Shown here piece after piece: positions 14,174 to 24,337 of a stretch of 64,000 nucleotides of DNA (position 1 is the stretch's first letter; the number at the start of each line of letters is the position of its first letter). The DNA lies in assembly GCA_013141115.1 (NCBI GenBank), contig JABFRP010000001.1, positions 620,001 to 684,000 of the forward strand, written 5' to 3'. The notes beneath the pieces are model-generated. The model was not told the origin of the DNA. It worked only from the letters and a program-made list of their open reading frames with translations, and ran no database searches. The translations under genes and the position numbers were made by a program. Source of the DNA: Ferruginibacter sp. Its GTDB lineage: Bacteria; Bacteroidota; Bacteroidia; Chitinophagales; Chitinophagaceae.

Positions 14174-15880
14174 ATGCATTACACCAAAAACCCTTATCTG
14201 CAAATCACAGTTATCATTTTGTGCCTGTTCATCATTTCGTGCAACAGTGCCAATGAAAAAAAAGATAAACAGATTGTGGACGATCCTGAACAAATGGATA
14301 AAAATACCAGCGAAAATATCAGCGCCACATTGGATTTTGCAGTAAAAAATAAAGGCAAAATTGACGACAGTATCCGTTTAAACCTTGTAGCTGTTGTCAG
14401 CGATTTTTATGCAGCAAATAGTCATCAGCCGGTTTGGAGCAGTAAGGAAAAATGGCAACCGTTTGCAGATTCTCTATTTCAGTTTATAGCTAATGCAGAA
14501 TTGGAAGGCTTATTTCCAAAAGACTATCATTTTAAAAATCTTCGCTCTTTAAAAAATAAATTGGATACAGATTCGCTAAAGAGAATGGATGCTGCCTTAT
14601 GGACAAAGGCCGACCTGATGTTTACAGATGCGTTTATACATGTTATAAAAGATCTGAAATATGGGAGGTTACAGTCAGACAGTATTACTATTAGTAAAGA
14701 TTCTTCTTTATCCAGTACCTTCTTTATAAATAACCTGAACGAACTTTTAGAAAAAAAACAATTTACAGGTTTACTGAATTCATTGCAACCTGTGCATAAA
14801 GGGTATTGGGAATTGAAAAATGGGATCAAACGGTTTTTAGACAGTATGGATCGTAAAACATACACTTATATAACTTATCCTTATAAAAAGGGGGACATAA
14901 AAGATTCTCTTTTCTTTATTAAAACCCTGCAAAAAAGATTGCAGGAAAGTGGCGTTATAAGTGCTGCAACTAAATTATCCGATTCGACACAATTGAACCA
15001 GGCTATTCAAAAATATCAAAAGCTAAAAGGGGTAAAGCCAGATGGGAAAATTTCTTCTTCTGTAATAAAAATGATGAATATAAGTGATGCGGAACGTTTT
15101 AAACGCATTGCTATTACACTGGATAGGTATAAGCAACTACCCGCAGTAATGCCCGAAAAATATATTTGGGTAAATTTACCAGCTTATTATTTATGGGTAA
15201 TTGATAATGACACTATTGCTTTGGAATCAAAAGTTATTTGTGGCAAACCCGAAACAAGAACCCCTTTGTTAAATAGTGTCATCACTGATATGATTACTTA
15301 CCCCACATGGACGGTACCTACCAGTATTATAGCAAAACAATATTTGCCTAAATTAAAAAGCAATCCCGGTTACCTGGCCAGGCTTGGGCTAAAATTGGTT
15401 GATAGCAAAGGCGAAACGATAGATGGTAACAATGTTAACTGGAGTAAATACACCAAAGGCATCCCCTATAAAGTAATGCAAAACAGTGGTGATAATAATG
15501 CATTGGGCATTTTTAAATTTAATTTTAATAATCCCTATGCAGTGTATTTGCATGATACCAATCAACGGTATCTTTTTAAAAATTCTTCAAGGGCACTAAG
15601 CCATGGTTGTGTAAGAGTGCAGGAATGGCAAAAACTGGCTTTTTACATTGCCAGAAATGATAGCATGAATGTAAAAGAGCCGGATAGTTTAAAATATAAT
15701 ACCGATTCTTTAAAGAACTGGATAGCACAAAAGGAACGGCACCGTGTGGATGTAAAAAATAAAATACCAATTTATATTCGCTATTTTAGCTGCGAAGGAA
15801 AAGACGGAAAAATTAAATTTTATGACGATATCTATGGCGAGGACAAAGTGCTGAGAGAAAAATATTTTGCTGATAAGTGA
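14174..15880 (+). CDS. L,D-transpeptidase (YkuD domain, LdtD/YcbB-like lipoprotein)
   Basis: The start is taken at ATG 14174 (568 residues); a TTG at 14162 would add four. The N-terminus is a lipoprotein signal ending IISCNS. It is followed by the L,D-transpeptidase scaffold region (about 40-240), a peptidoglycan-binding domain (LNQAIQKYQKLKGVKPDGKI, about 275-294) and a YkuD catalytic domain with HDTNQRYLF and SHGCVR. The Cys lies at residue 479 from this start. This is the layout of E. coli LdtD (YcbB), which forms 3-3 cross-links; related enzymes attach Braun lipoprotein to peptidoglycan. It stops just before the RlpA gene. Confidence 0.9.
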   Translation: MHYTKNPYLQITVIILCLFIISCNSANEKKDKQIVDDPEQMDKNTSENISATLDFAVKNKGKIDDSIRLNLVAVVSDFYAANSHQPVWSSKEKWQPFADSLFQFIANAELEGLFPKDYHFKNLRSLKNKLDTDSLKRMDAALWTKADLMFTDAFIHVIKDLKYGRLQSDSITISKDSSLSSTFFINNLNELLEKKQFTGLLNSLQPVHKGYWELKNGIKRFLDSMDRKTYTYITYPYKKGDIKDSLFFIKTLQKRLQESGVISAATKLSDSTQLNQAIQKYQKLKGVKPDGKISSSVIKMMNISDAERFKRIAITLDRYKQLPAVMPEKYIWVNLPAYYLWVIDNDTIALESKVICGKPETRTPLLNSVITDMITYPTWTVPTSIIAKQYLPKLKSNPGYLARLGLKLVDSKGETIDGNNVNWSKYTKGIPYKVMQNSGDNNALGIFKFNFNNPYAVYLHDTNQRYLFKNSSRALSHGCVRVQEWQKLAFYIARNDSMNVKEPDSLKYNTDSLKNWIAQKERHRVDVKNKIPIYIRYFSCEGKDGKIKFYDDIYGEDKVLREKYFADK

Positions 15881-15927
15881 GTACTGTAAAATTAAAAGAT
15901 TTATTATTAAACTTTATTTACGCTTGC

Positions 15928-16371
15928 ATGAAACCATCCCCAAAAAGAAAAAAATGGCTGCAATTTATTTTGCTTATCGCAGCACTCTTTATTATTGCAC
16001 CCAATACGTTAGCCCAACAAACAGATACAGGCTCAAAAGCAAAGCCGGCTAAAGTAAAAAGGGTGTTGTACGGCATGGCAAGTTTTTATTCCAATAAATT
16101 CAATGGACGAAAAACATCTTCAGGGGAAATTTTTAGTCAGAATAAATTTACCTGCGCCTGTAATGTGCTGCCCTTAGGTACCTGGGTAAGGGTTACTAAT
16201 TTACGTAATGGCCGTTCGGTAGTGGTAAAAACCAACGACAGGCTTCACCCCAGAATGAAACGTATTGTAGACCTAAGCAGAGTTGCAGCGGTTAAATTGG
16301 GGTATGTCTCATCGGGGTTAACCCGGGTAAAAGTGGAGGTTTTAGGTAAAAAAGCCCCAAAGATGGAGTAA
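15928..16371 (+). CDS. RlpA-like septal ring lytic transglycosylase / double-psi beta-barrel protein
   Basis: From ATG 15928 (147 residues) the protein has a clean signal peptide (LQFILLIAALFIIAPNTLAQ). A GTG at 15877, overlapping the L,D-transpeptidase stop, would add 17 residues that look non-native. The mature part is one double-psi beta-barrel: GMASFYSNKFNGRKTSSGE, LPLGTWVRVTNLRNGRSV, the catalytic-type Asp in KTNDR, and the closing RIVDLSRVAAVKLG. No SPOR domain is present. RlpA cleaves naked glycan strands or acts structurally. It is probably co-transcribed with the L,D-transpeptidase. Confidence 0.88.
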   Translation: MKPSPKRKKWLQFILLIAALFIIAPNTLAQQTDTGSKAKPAKVKRVLYGMASFYSNKFNGRKTSSGEIFSQNKFTCACNVLPLGTWVRVTNLRNGRSVVVKTNDRLHPRMKRIVDLSRVAAVKLGYVSSGLTRVKVEVLGKKAPKME

Positions 16372-16493
16372 TACAGCCGTTTTATTTCGTAATCAGCTGT
16401 TTGTGAAGCAATCCCTTTCAATTATGTGTGTAAATTATTTTACGTTTTGAGTGTAAGAAGGTATTTTTGCCAGAACTAAGTAAACTAACAAAT

Positions 16494-17828
16494 ATGAAGA
16501 AAATCTTATTGTCATTATTGGCTATTGTTTCGCTGCTAAACAGCTTTGGCCAAAACGATTACAAAAAGCGTCCGGCACTTGGCGTACATTTTTTATTAAA
16601 TGATTTTAAAACTGCTGCAACAATACGTTCTACAAGTTTGGCTAATGTATTACAAACCAAACAATGGAATAAAACAAAAGATATGGCAGCAGGCCTTGCT
16701 ATAAGTTATATACAAGGGTTGAGTAATCATATTGATTTTGAATCTTCTCTTTCAGGATCTTTTGTTGACTATCCTGTGCCGGGTGAATCATTAACAGGAA
16801 GCACCAATCTTTTGTTAGAAGCTGTTGCTACTGCCAACATTAAATTACTTACTGATAAATATTGGGTAAATCCTTATATCAGTGCAGGTTTAGGTGCTGC
16901 AAAATATAAAGGTTACTATTCTGCAATTGCTCCAATAGGTTTGGGTTTGCAGGTAAATTTATATGACGAAGCCTTTTTATTAATTAATACACAATACAGG
17001 GTGCCTATTACAGAAAACGCTACCTACCATTTATACCATAGTATTGGAATTGCCGGTAATATTGGTAAAAAGAAGGAAGTAGTGGTGCCGGTAGTTTTGC
17101 CTCCGGTAGTGGAAGCTCCTAAAGATAGAGATGGAGATGGTGTTATTGATGCTGATGATAAATGTCCGGATGTGGCAGGTATTGCTTCTTTAATGGGATG
17201 TCCGGATAAAGATGGCGATGGTATTACTGATGCTGATGATAAATGCCCGGCAGTTGCTGGTTTAGCAAAATACGGCGGTTGTCCAATACCTGATACTGAT
17301 GCTGATGGTATTAATGATGAGCAGGATAAATGCCCAACCGAAAAAGGTGTGGCACGTTACCAGGGCTGCCCAATACCAGATACAGATAAGGATGGTGTAA
17401 ATGATGAAGAAGATAAATGCCCTAACGAAGCAGGACCTGCAAGCAATTTTGGTTGCCCTGTAATTGCACAGGCTGTAATTGATAAAATAAACTACGCTGC
17501 TAAAAATATTTTCTTTGCTACTGGTAGTGCTAAATTATTACCTAAATCTTTTAAATCACTAAATGAAGTAGTTAAGATTTTGGGTGAAGATAAAACATTG
17601 AAAGTGGATGTAGATGGCCATACCGATAGCCAAGGTAAACCAGATAAAAACCAAACATTAAGCGAAAACAGGGCTAATGCTGTTAAAGCATATTTGGTAA
17701 GCAAAGGTGTAGATGAAAGCAGGTTATTATCTGCCGGACACGGACAAGACCAACCCGTTGCTGATAATAAAACAGCCGCAGGCCGGGCTAAAAACCGCAG
17801 GGTAGAAATGAAGGCGAGAAATTATTAA
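16494..17828 (+). CDS. OmpA-family outer membrane protein with thrombospondin type 3 repeats
   Basis: From ATG 16494 (444 residues) a signal peptide ends at LLNSFGQ; a TTG at 16467 is less likely. Residues about 20-190 look like an outer membrane beta-barrel. Four calcium-binding TSP3-type repeats follow (DRDGDGVIDADDKCPD and relatives, about 208-325), each closing with a Cys pair. The C-terminal OmpA domain (about 335-444) has FFATGSAKLLPKS, VDGHTDSQG and LSENRANAVKAYL, with the Asp and Arg that bind diaminopimelate in peptidoglycan. It anchors the outer membrane to the wall. A strong terminator follows. Confidence 0.92.
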   Translation: MKKILLSLLAIVSLLNSFGQNDYKKRPALGVHFLLNDFKTAATIRSTSLANVLQTKQWNKTKDMAAGLAISYIQGLSNHIDFESSLSGSFVDYPVPGESLTGSTNLLLEAVATANIKLLTDKYWVNPYISAGLGAAKYKGYYSAIAPIGLGLQVNLYDEAFLLINTQYRVPITENATYHLYHSIGIAGNIGKKKEVVVPVVLPPVVEAPKDRDGDGVIDADDKCPDVAGIASLMGCPDKDGDGITDADDKCPAVAGLAKYGGCPIPDTDADGINDEQDKCPTEKGVARYQGCPIPDTDKDGVNDEEDKCPNEAGPASNFGCPVIAQAVIDKINYAAKNIFFATGSAKLLPKSFKSLNEVVKILGEDKTLKVDVDGHTDSQGKPDKNQTLSENRANAVKAYLVSKGVDESRLLSAGHGQDQPVADNKTAAGRAKNRRVEMKARNY

Positions 17829-17845
17829 TAGAGATATTAGAAAAT

Positions 17846-17886
17846 AAAAAAAGCAGGGCGCAATTAATTTCTACCCTGCTTTTTTT
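17846..17886 (+). terminator. intrinsic terminator after the OmpA gene
   Basis: AAAAAAAGCAGGG (17846-17858) pairs with CCCTGCTTTTTTT (17874-17886) around a 15-base loop. The A/T tracts make it usable on both strands. Confidence 0.9.
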
Positions 17887-17981
17887 ATGCACAATAAGAC
17901 AAGGCATTGCCATTCAGCGGTACAATACTTTGTGTGTTGTAGTTTAAATAAAGAAACGCAGTAGGCGAAGAAGTAAGAGTG

Positions 17982-18827
17982 TTAGTTAATTGTATTAATA
18001 TCTTTCACTTCAATAAAAGATTCAGGTGTATAAGTAACACGTGCAAAATTCTTTGTAATTAATTCAGTGCTTATTATTTTGCCACTTTTAAATTTAAAAA
18101 TTTTGTGCCGCCATATCTCATTTTTTCTGAAAAAAATATTTTCTATTTTTAAAAATTGATGTTCTCTTTCTTCAATGTGATAGGCATAATCAAGTTCCTG
18201 GTCAATTCTTAATTCTCCTTCCAAACATTTTTCCGAAAACCAAAGGTTTATTTGAAAGGTATAGGCTGTGTTATTAGTTAATTGAAAATCTCTGTAATTA
18301 TAAAAAACTGTTGCGCCGCTTCCAAACGGTAATACTCTTCCATCATCAGGAAATGGATCAAATGAATGATGATACCTTTCGGTTACTGTTAAGGGGCTAT
18401 GAATTGCTAACCAATGAATGAGGTTGGATATTTGACAGATTCCTCCGCCAATCCCTGCTCTTGCTTCGCCAAATGATAATTCCATACCCAACAAATATCC
18501 TTTCTGCTTTGTGGGTAATCCTACAAGTTTACAAAATGAAAAAGTTTCACCGGGCTTTATAAGAATGCCATTTATTTTAGCCGCTGCAATTTTAAGGTTG
18601 GTTACTTTGTTGAGCTGTAGTTGTTCGTTATTGCTACCCAGTTTTTTTAATAATACCGACTGGTGTTTTTTTATTCTGTATTTAAGATGTTGGGATGATT
18701 TAGATGAAGTATACTTTTTATCATCAGTATACCATTGTATTTTTCTTTTAAGCCGCTTAGTAAAAACCGAAATGTAATAAAGTGCAGGATGCCTTTGGCT
18801 CAATAATTTTTTAGGCTTGTCCTTCAC
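17982..18827 (-). CDS. VanW family protein
   Basis: A 281-residue VanW-type protein of unknown biochemical function. The conserved core is present: GILIKPGETFSFCKLVG (about 88-104), the Gly-rich GEARAGIGGGICQISN (about 118-133) and HSFDPFPDDGR (about 152-162). There is no signal peptide or transmembrane segment that I can identify. The family is named after an accessory gene of some glycopeptide clusters, but most homologues occur without van genes, as here. It is on the same strand as, and 54 bases downstream from, the PBP1A gene, so co-transcription is plausible and a wall-related role is suggested. Confidence 0.85.
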   Translation of the reverse strand: MKDKPKKLLSQRHPALYYISVFTKRLKRKIQWYTDDKKYTSSKSSQHLKYRIKKHQSVLLKKLGSNNEQLQLNKVTNLKIAAAKINGILIKPGETFSFCKLVGLPTKQKGYLLGMELSFGEARAGIGGGICQISNLIHWLAIHSPLTVTERYHHSFDPFPDDGRVLPFGSGATVFYNYRDFQLTNNTAYTFQINLWFSEKCLEGELRIDQELDYAYHIEEREHQFLKIENIFFRKNEIWRHKIFKFKSGKIISTELITKNFARVTYTPESFIEVKDINTIN

Positions 18828-18881
18828 ACTGCTGCCAGATTAATTAAATATGAATTTTAATTGCAAAATAATTGTGTCAAA

Positions 18882-21281
18882 TCAATACTCATTTCCCGCC
18901 TTTGCTTTCTCCTTTTTAATTAACTTTTTTTCAGCATCAGTTAAAGGTCTTACTGCGGGTGCTAAAACTGCTTTTGCAGCCGGCTTATCTTCTGGTTTAT
19001 TTTTTTGTTTGGCAGTAGTATCAGCAGCAGGTTTTTGTATTTCGCTTTCAATAGGGATTTTTTCCTGGGGCGATTGATCCATCGTGGGGTCGTTAATAAA
19101 ATCACCAGCATCTCCATTTCCTTCATCAACGGTGGTACTGTCTCCCTGGCTAAAAATTCTGCTCCAATCTGCATCAGCAGATAACTCTTCGATACCCATA
19201 TTAGCAGGTTTTTCAAATTCTTTTAGTTTGCCATAACCCAATTTTTTATCTGCATATACCTTACTCATAAAAATGCCCCATTTTGGTGCGGCCATCTCGT
19301 TACCACCGGATGTACCTGCGTAAATCCTTAAAAAAGGATCTTCGCAACCCACCCATGTTCCCGCTAATAATTCCGGTGTATAGCCAATGAACCATCCATC
19401 AGCATTATCATTGGTGGTGCCGGTTTTCCCCGCTTTTGCTACGGGAATATTATAACTGTTTAACGACCGAGCAGTACCAAATTTTACCACGCCCTGCATT
19501 AATTGCACCATAGTGTATGCAGAAGTTTCGCTCATTACTTGTTTTGATTCAGGTACAAACTCCTGCAAAATATTACCACTTTTATCTTCAATTCGGGTAA
19601 CAAGTATAGGGGTAGTGGTAAGGCTTTTGTTGGGAAACATAGTGTACGCCTGCAACATCTCTAACATAGGAATTTCAGCAGCACCTAAAGCCAGAGAAGT
19701 ATATGGAGGAAGTTTTGCTTTAATGCCGGCACTATTGGCAAATTCAATTACTCTTTTTACTCCTACAAGGTTAGTAATTCTTACTGCTGCCGTGTTTTTT
19801 GAAAAGGCAAGGCAATTTGCCATAGTGCCTCCGCCGCCAAATGACTTCATTACACCACCATACAAAACCGCACCTCCGGGTATTTCGGTAGCAGGCGTGT
19901 AGCCGGCATCTTGTACAGCTAAAGAATATATTAATGGCTTAATGGTAGATCCTACTTGTCTTTTAGTAGTTATGTGATCAAACTTAAACCATTTATAATC
20001 GATACCGCCAACCCAGCATTTTACTTCACCGGTTTTAGGATCCATTGCAGCAAAGGAAGTTTGCAGTAATTGTTTATGATATTTTATAGAGTCATAAGGT
20101 GTCATCACGGTGTCTTTTTCTCTCTTGGCATTCCATGCAAACACTTTCATTTTTACAGGTACAAAAAAAGATTTTTTGATATCTTCTTCTTTCATTTCTT
20201 CATCCTTCATATTTTTCCATCGCTCGGTATATTTCATTGCTGATTCAATGGTGGCTTCGTGTCCTTTCCACATTTTAGCACCATTGGTTTTCATTGCCCA
20301 GTCTAATTTTTTTTGTATTACCGGCATGTGTTGTACCACAGCTTCCTCGGCATATTGCTGCATCTTACTGTTGATGGTGGTATATATCTTTAATCCATCT
20401 CTAAACAGGTCGTATGGTTCACCGGTTTTAGGATTTTTATTAGCCTGGCACCAGGTTTTTAATTTGTCTTTTAATACATCTCTGAAATAAGGGGCAATGC
20501 CAATAACTTCATCTATTTTTTTATAGTTAGTGATCAGTGGTTTAGCTTTTAATTTAGTGGCTTCTGCGTCAGTTAAAAAATGTTGTTTGCAAACCAGCAT
20601 CTGGTTTATCACTGTATTCCTTCTGTCCATTGCTTCTTTAGGGTGACCAATAGGGTTGTATCCATAACCTTTAAGCATACCTACTAAAACAGCAGCTTCT
20701 TCTATTTTTAAATCTTTGGGTTCTTTTTGATAGTACATTCTGGATGCATTGCGAATACCATACACATTGCCCCATGGGGCTCTGTTTAAATACAGGGTTA
20801 ATATTTCTTCTTTGGTAAAATTGCGTTCCAGTTTTACCGCCACAATCCATTCTTTTAATTTTTGTACGCCTCTTACTATAATATTTCCTTTTCCCTGCCC
20901 GAGCATCATCTTGGCAACCTGTTGCGAAATTGTACTGCCGCCACCCTGTGTACCTAAAGTAAATACTACTCTGCCCAAAGCCTGGGCATCAATACCCGAG
21001 TGGTCGTAAAAACGTTCATCTTCTGTAGCAATTAAAGCATGGATAATGTTGGGTGATATTTCACTGTACTTTACTTCACTTCTGTTTTCGGAATAATATT
21101 TTCCCATCAGCACACCATCACTGGAATATATTTCGCTGGCTAAATCGGCTTCAGGATTTTCTAATTCCGTTACAGAAGGCATTTTTCCAAACACACCAAA
21201 GTTGGCCAGTAGCAGCATGATTATTACAATAGAAAATCCGCCTAAGAAAATCCGCCAAAAAAATTTTACTGAACGCTTCAT
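18882..21281 (-). CDS. penicillin-binding protein 1A (bifunctional transglycosylase/transpeptidase)
   Basis: A 799-residue class A PBP. A membrane anchor spans about 9-30. The GT51 glycosyltransferase domain carries EDERFYDH with catalytic E87, GGSTISQQVAKMML and RNFTKEEILTLYLN. The transpeptidase domain has S445-TIK (GSTIKPL), the SKN motif (AFSKNTAAVR) and KTGTTND. A Lys/Ala/Pro-rich tail (about 735-799) ends the protein. It polymerises glycan and cross-links peptides at the outer face of the inner membrane. All catalytic motifs are intact. It is followed by vanW on the same strand. Confidence 0.95.
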   Translation of the reverse strand: MKRSVKFFWRIFLGGFSIVIIMLLLANFGVFGKMPSVTELENPEADLASEIYSSDGVLMGKYYSENRSEVKYSEISPNIIHALIATEDERFYDHSGIDAQALGRVVFTLGTQGGGSTISQQVAKMMLGQGKGNIIVRGVQKLKEWIVAVKLERNFTKEEILTLYLNRAPWGNVYGIRNASRMYYQKEPKDLKIEEAAVLVGMLKGYGYNPIGHPKEAMDRRNTVINQMLVCKQHFLTDAEATKLKAKPLITNYKKIDEVIGIAPYFRDVLKDKLKTWCQANKNPKTGEPYDLFRDGLKIYTTINSKMQQYAEEAVVQHMPVIQKKLDWAMKTNGAKMWKGHEATIESAMKYTERWKNMKDEEMKEEDIKKSFFVPVKMKVFAWNAKREKDTVMTPYDSIKYHKQLLQTSFAAMDPKTGEVKCWVGGIDYKWFKFDHITTKRQVGSTIKPLIYSLAVQDAGYTPATEIPGGAVLYGGVMKSFGGGGTMANCLAFSKNTAAVRITNLVGVKRVIEFANSAGIKAKLPPYTSLALGAAEIPMLEMLQAYTMFPNKSLTTTPILVTRIEDKSGNILQEFVPESKQVMSETSAYTMVQLMQGVVKFGTARSLNSYNIPVAKAGKTGTTNDNADGWFIGYTPELLAGTWVGCEDPFLRIYAGTSGGNEMAAPKWGIFMSKVYADKKLGYGKLKEFEKPANMGIEELSADADWSRIFSQGDSTTVDEGNGDAGDFINDPTMDQSPQEKIPIESEIQKPAADTTAKQKNKPEDKPAAKAVLAPAVRPLTDAEKKLIKKEKAKAGNEY

Positions 21282-21364
21282 GAATTGTTGTGTGTTATGG
21301 GGTTATAATGTGCAATGTAAATACAAAAATATTGCACATTGATATTTGTTATTGATGCTACTTG

Positions 21365-24337
21365 TTAAAATTTGCCGGGGTATTGTTTGTTTAACAGGGC
21401 TTTATAACCGGCAAAATCTTTATTGGTTTTTAGTACCTGCAAATTTTCGTTGCTGATAATAATAAAAGAATATTTATTAGCTGGCAGCCACGATACTTCT
21501 CTTGGGGCAGCTCTTTTTATCTTATCATAATACTGTATTGCAGTGGCAGCATCAGCAAAAGATGAAATGATGAGAACACTATGTTCGGCATCTACGGCAT
21601 CTTTTGTAATGTCAATTGACTGGCCGTAATAATTTTCTTTATTGTAACGTGTAAAAGCATTCTTTGCCTCATTAATATATACGCCATCCACTTTTTCCAG
21701 TACCATCATTACAGTATGTGCTGCGTCAGGCTTTATTACAAAAGAACCGCTGCTTAATAAAGGGGCCGCAGCTATTGTATCTTTTAGCACTGGCGGCGGC
21801 ACCACAACAGTTTTTTGTATAAGCACTGGCGCTTTAACAACCGCTGCCGGCTGTTTTACCGCTGGCTTATCATCCGATGCCATTATTACCTGCTCGTCTT
21901 GCACTCTTGTAACTTGCAGGTTGGTAAGGTAAGCTTCAATCTCTTTTCTTCTTTTCAGCACATCAATCATTGTTGCGGCTTTATCTTTTAAAGGAGAAGA
22001 AGGATTGTTTTGAATGATATTATTTAATCCAACAATTGCTAAACTGTCGTTACGTTGTTTTACGTTGTACAATGCTTCAATGTAAAGCAGTTGAGGTGTC
22101 CAGTAATTAACGCCATATTGTGCATCTGCTTTTTTCTTTTCGCTTAAAGCTTCATCAAATTTTCCTTCTAAAAAAAGGTCATAAATATGCTCGTAAGTTT
22201 TGGTGGCTGCCGGGTCTTTTGTTTTAGAATTTAATGCCGCCGGATTGTTAAGCATTTGCCACGACTTTGAACTAACAAATTTTGTGTTCAATAAATTTTT
22301 ATAATAATTGGCTCTTGCTGTATTACCCAGTTTGTTGTAGCAATAATACAAACCAAGATAAATTTCTCCATCAGCTAATTTATTTGGAAAGCGTTGCAAA
22401 TGTTCTTCATAGGTTTTAATGGCTTCTTCGTAATCTTCTAATTCATTCTGGTAAACTTTTGCAAGGCTTAATAAGTTGTTCGAAATGGTAGTATTGCTGC
22501 TATCAGTTTTTTCTGCAGTAAGTGGCAACTCCTGCATTAATGCCTCATAGGTAATTTCTGTTGGCTGTGTGGCTGCATTGCCAGCAGTATTGTTATTGCC
22601 CGGTATAGGGGTATTGTTATTGGCTGCATTTTTTAACGTTAGATCTAACGCTGCTTTTCTACGCCAGTTATCAACATTTATACGGCTGCCCCATTTGTTT
22701 TTAAACTCATTAAAGCCCTTGGCTTTTAAAGAGCTGTTATAAAAATACCATTCGCCCTTACTGTTATTTGCAGCAAAGATATCTGCAGAAGCATTGTTCT
22801 TATTATCAATTGGCTGCTGTGTATTACCGGCATTGCTGCCATCATCTTTTAAGCCACTTTCTTTACGTAATTTTTTTACTAATTTTTTTACAAACAATTC
22901 CCGTTCTGCAGGCGAAAGAGCGGCTATGCGTTGCAGGCTATCTTCACGCTCTATATTGGTAGTGTAGTCCACAATCTTTTTTAAAGCAGCTTGTCTTATT
23001 TGCACTTGTGCAAGATCATTGGTAAATGTGGTATCACTTAGCTGAAGGCTGTCGTACATGGCAGATGCAACCCGGTACATTTTACGGGTATAGGCAATGT
23101 CGCCCAATTGCACGTAAGCTTTGTTTTTATAAGGGATGTTGTTTTCGTTGTACTTTATACTTTTATTATAATAAATGATAGCAGTGTTAGTGTCTGGCTT
23201 TTGCAAAGTGAGTTGTGCGGCAGAATAGTAAACGATATCTCTGTACGATTCAAACTTATCTTTTTTAGCCATCTTTAAAAGCGTGGCAATACTGTTATTC
23301 AGTTCTTTTAAATTATCGCCGCTGCGGTACATTTTAGCATCATTCAGGCGTGCATAAATATCCATCAATGGATCTACGGTATGTTTAGATGCTTTGTCAT
23401 AATATTCAGACGCTTTGTCGGTTTGCCCGTTCATTTCATACATCTGTGCCAGCAAAAATTCTCTACGTGATTTATCCTGTTTATCATCGGCATTGCTCAA
23501 CGCCTTTTCCAAATGAGTGGCGGCGCTATCGTAACCCGTTTGTTTAAAATACCAGTAAGAACTTACTTCATCCAAATCATTTTTTAAACGCTTTGGTAAG
23601 TTGGCATCGTTTTGTAAAGTGTTTATAAGACCAGCACTTTCTCCAAATTCGTTTTGTTCAATTAAAGTACGTGCAAGCCATATCAATGCATCATTACGGC
23701 TTGGCGGAAGTGATGCTATCTTTTGTAAAATATTTCTTTTTTCTGCATTGGCAATTGAAATATTGCTGCCTGTTGCAGAAGAATTGGTACCAACCACACG
23801 GTTATCATCTTCTTGCTTTTTACGTGGAAAAAGGTTGTAGTTAATAAACTGAAAGGTCATTGCCGCAGAATCAAAATCTTTACGGTAATAATAGGCTTTG
23901 CCAATAAGCAGGTACATGTTGTCTATCCAATCGTTTCGCAGATCGTGCAATAAAATACCTGCGGTAGATTTGTAGATCACCGAGTCCAGTTCTTGTTTTT
24001 GCGTGGCTGTATTATCTAATGAAAAAGGATAAAAGGGAAGTAGTTTGCTGTAGTCGTCTTTGTTGCTAAGCTTGGCTCTTTCCACCACGGCATTAATTTT
24101 ATTATTACTGTTGAAGTAATAATTGTAATGCGTGATAGTGTTTTGTATAAAATGCCTTGGAGTGGTAAATTTTTTGTCAGCAGTTTTCTCCGAGCCCAGT
24201 TTCCGGTTCTCGTATTTCTCCGGTTTTTTTTCTTTACCAAATGGATCGATCGTCCATACTGGTTGAGCAAATGCTGTAAAAAAACAGGCATTAAAAACAA
24301 AAAATAAGAGTACAAATGCAAAGGTTCTTTTCAGCAT
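21365..24337 (-). CDS. TPR protein, probable PorW/SprE of the type IX secretion system
   Basis: A 990-residue exported protein. The N-terminal hydrophobic segment ends near AFAQ; a Cys at 18 could be a lipid site, as in the lipoprotein SprE. It contains many helical TPR-type repeats (for example LGDIAYTRKMYRVASAMYD and YLGLYYCYNKLGNTARANYY) over about 130-750. A C-terminal domain (about 850-990) has the HTVMMVLEKVDGVY pattern seen in this family. HYNYYFNSNNKINAVVERAK and LLHDLRNDWIDNMYLLIGKA near the N-terminus are what I associate with PorW/SprE, needed for T9SS function and gliding in relatives. Two proteins with T9SS sorting domains lie in this window. Confidence 0.72.
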   Translation of the reverse strand: MLKRTFAFVLLFFVFNACFFTAFAQPVWTIDPFGKEKKPEKYENRKLGSEKTADKKFTTPRHFIQNTITHYNYYFNSNNKINAVVERAKLSNKDDYSKLLPFYPFSLDNTATQKQELDSVIYKSTAGILLHDLRNDWIDNMYLLIGKAYYYRKDFDSAAMTFQFINYNLFPRKKQEDDNRVVGTNSSATGSNISIANAEKRNILQKIASLPPSRNDALIWLARTLIEQNEFGESAGLINTLQNDANLPKRLKNDLDEVSSYWYFKQTGYDSAATHLEKALSNADDKQDKSRREFLLAQMYEMNGQTDKASEYYDKASKHTVDPLMDIYARLNDAKMYRSGDNLKELNNSIATLLKMAKKDKFESYRDIVYYSAAQLTLQKPDTNTAIIYYNKSIKYNENNIPYKNKAYVQLGDIAYTRKMYRVASAMYDSLQLSDTTFTNDLAQVQIRQAALKKIVDYTTNIEREDSLQRIAALSPAERELFVKKLVKKLRKESGLKDDGSNAGNTQQPIDNKNNASADIFAANNSKGEWYFYNSSLKAKGFNEFKNKWGSRINVDNWRRKAALDLTLKNAANNNTPIPGNNNTAGNAATQPTEITYEALMQELPLTAEKTDSSNTTISNNLLSLAKVYQNELEDYEEAIKTYEEHLQRFPNKLADGEIYLGLYYCYNKLGNTARANYYKNLLNTKFVSSKSWQMLNNPAALNSKTKDPAATKTYEHIYDLFLEGKFDEALSEKKKADAQYGVNYWTPQLLYIEALYNVKQRNDSLAIVGLNNIIQNNPSSPLKDKAATMIDVLKRRKEIEAYLTNLQVTRVQDEQVIMASDDKPAVKQPAAVVKAPVLIQKTVVVPPPVLKDTIAAAPLLSSGSFVIKPDAAHTVMMVLEKVDGVYINEAKNAFTRYNKENYYGQSIDITKDAVDAEHSVLIISSFADAATAIQYYDKIKRAAPREVSWLPANKYSFIIISNENLQVLKTNKDFAGYKALLNKQYPGKF

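Noticed and set aside
13314..21281. Glycopeptide-resistance cluster because of VanX-like and VanW-like genes
   Set aside because: vanH, vanA/B ligase and vanRS are absent; both families are common in non-resistant genomes.
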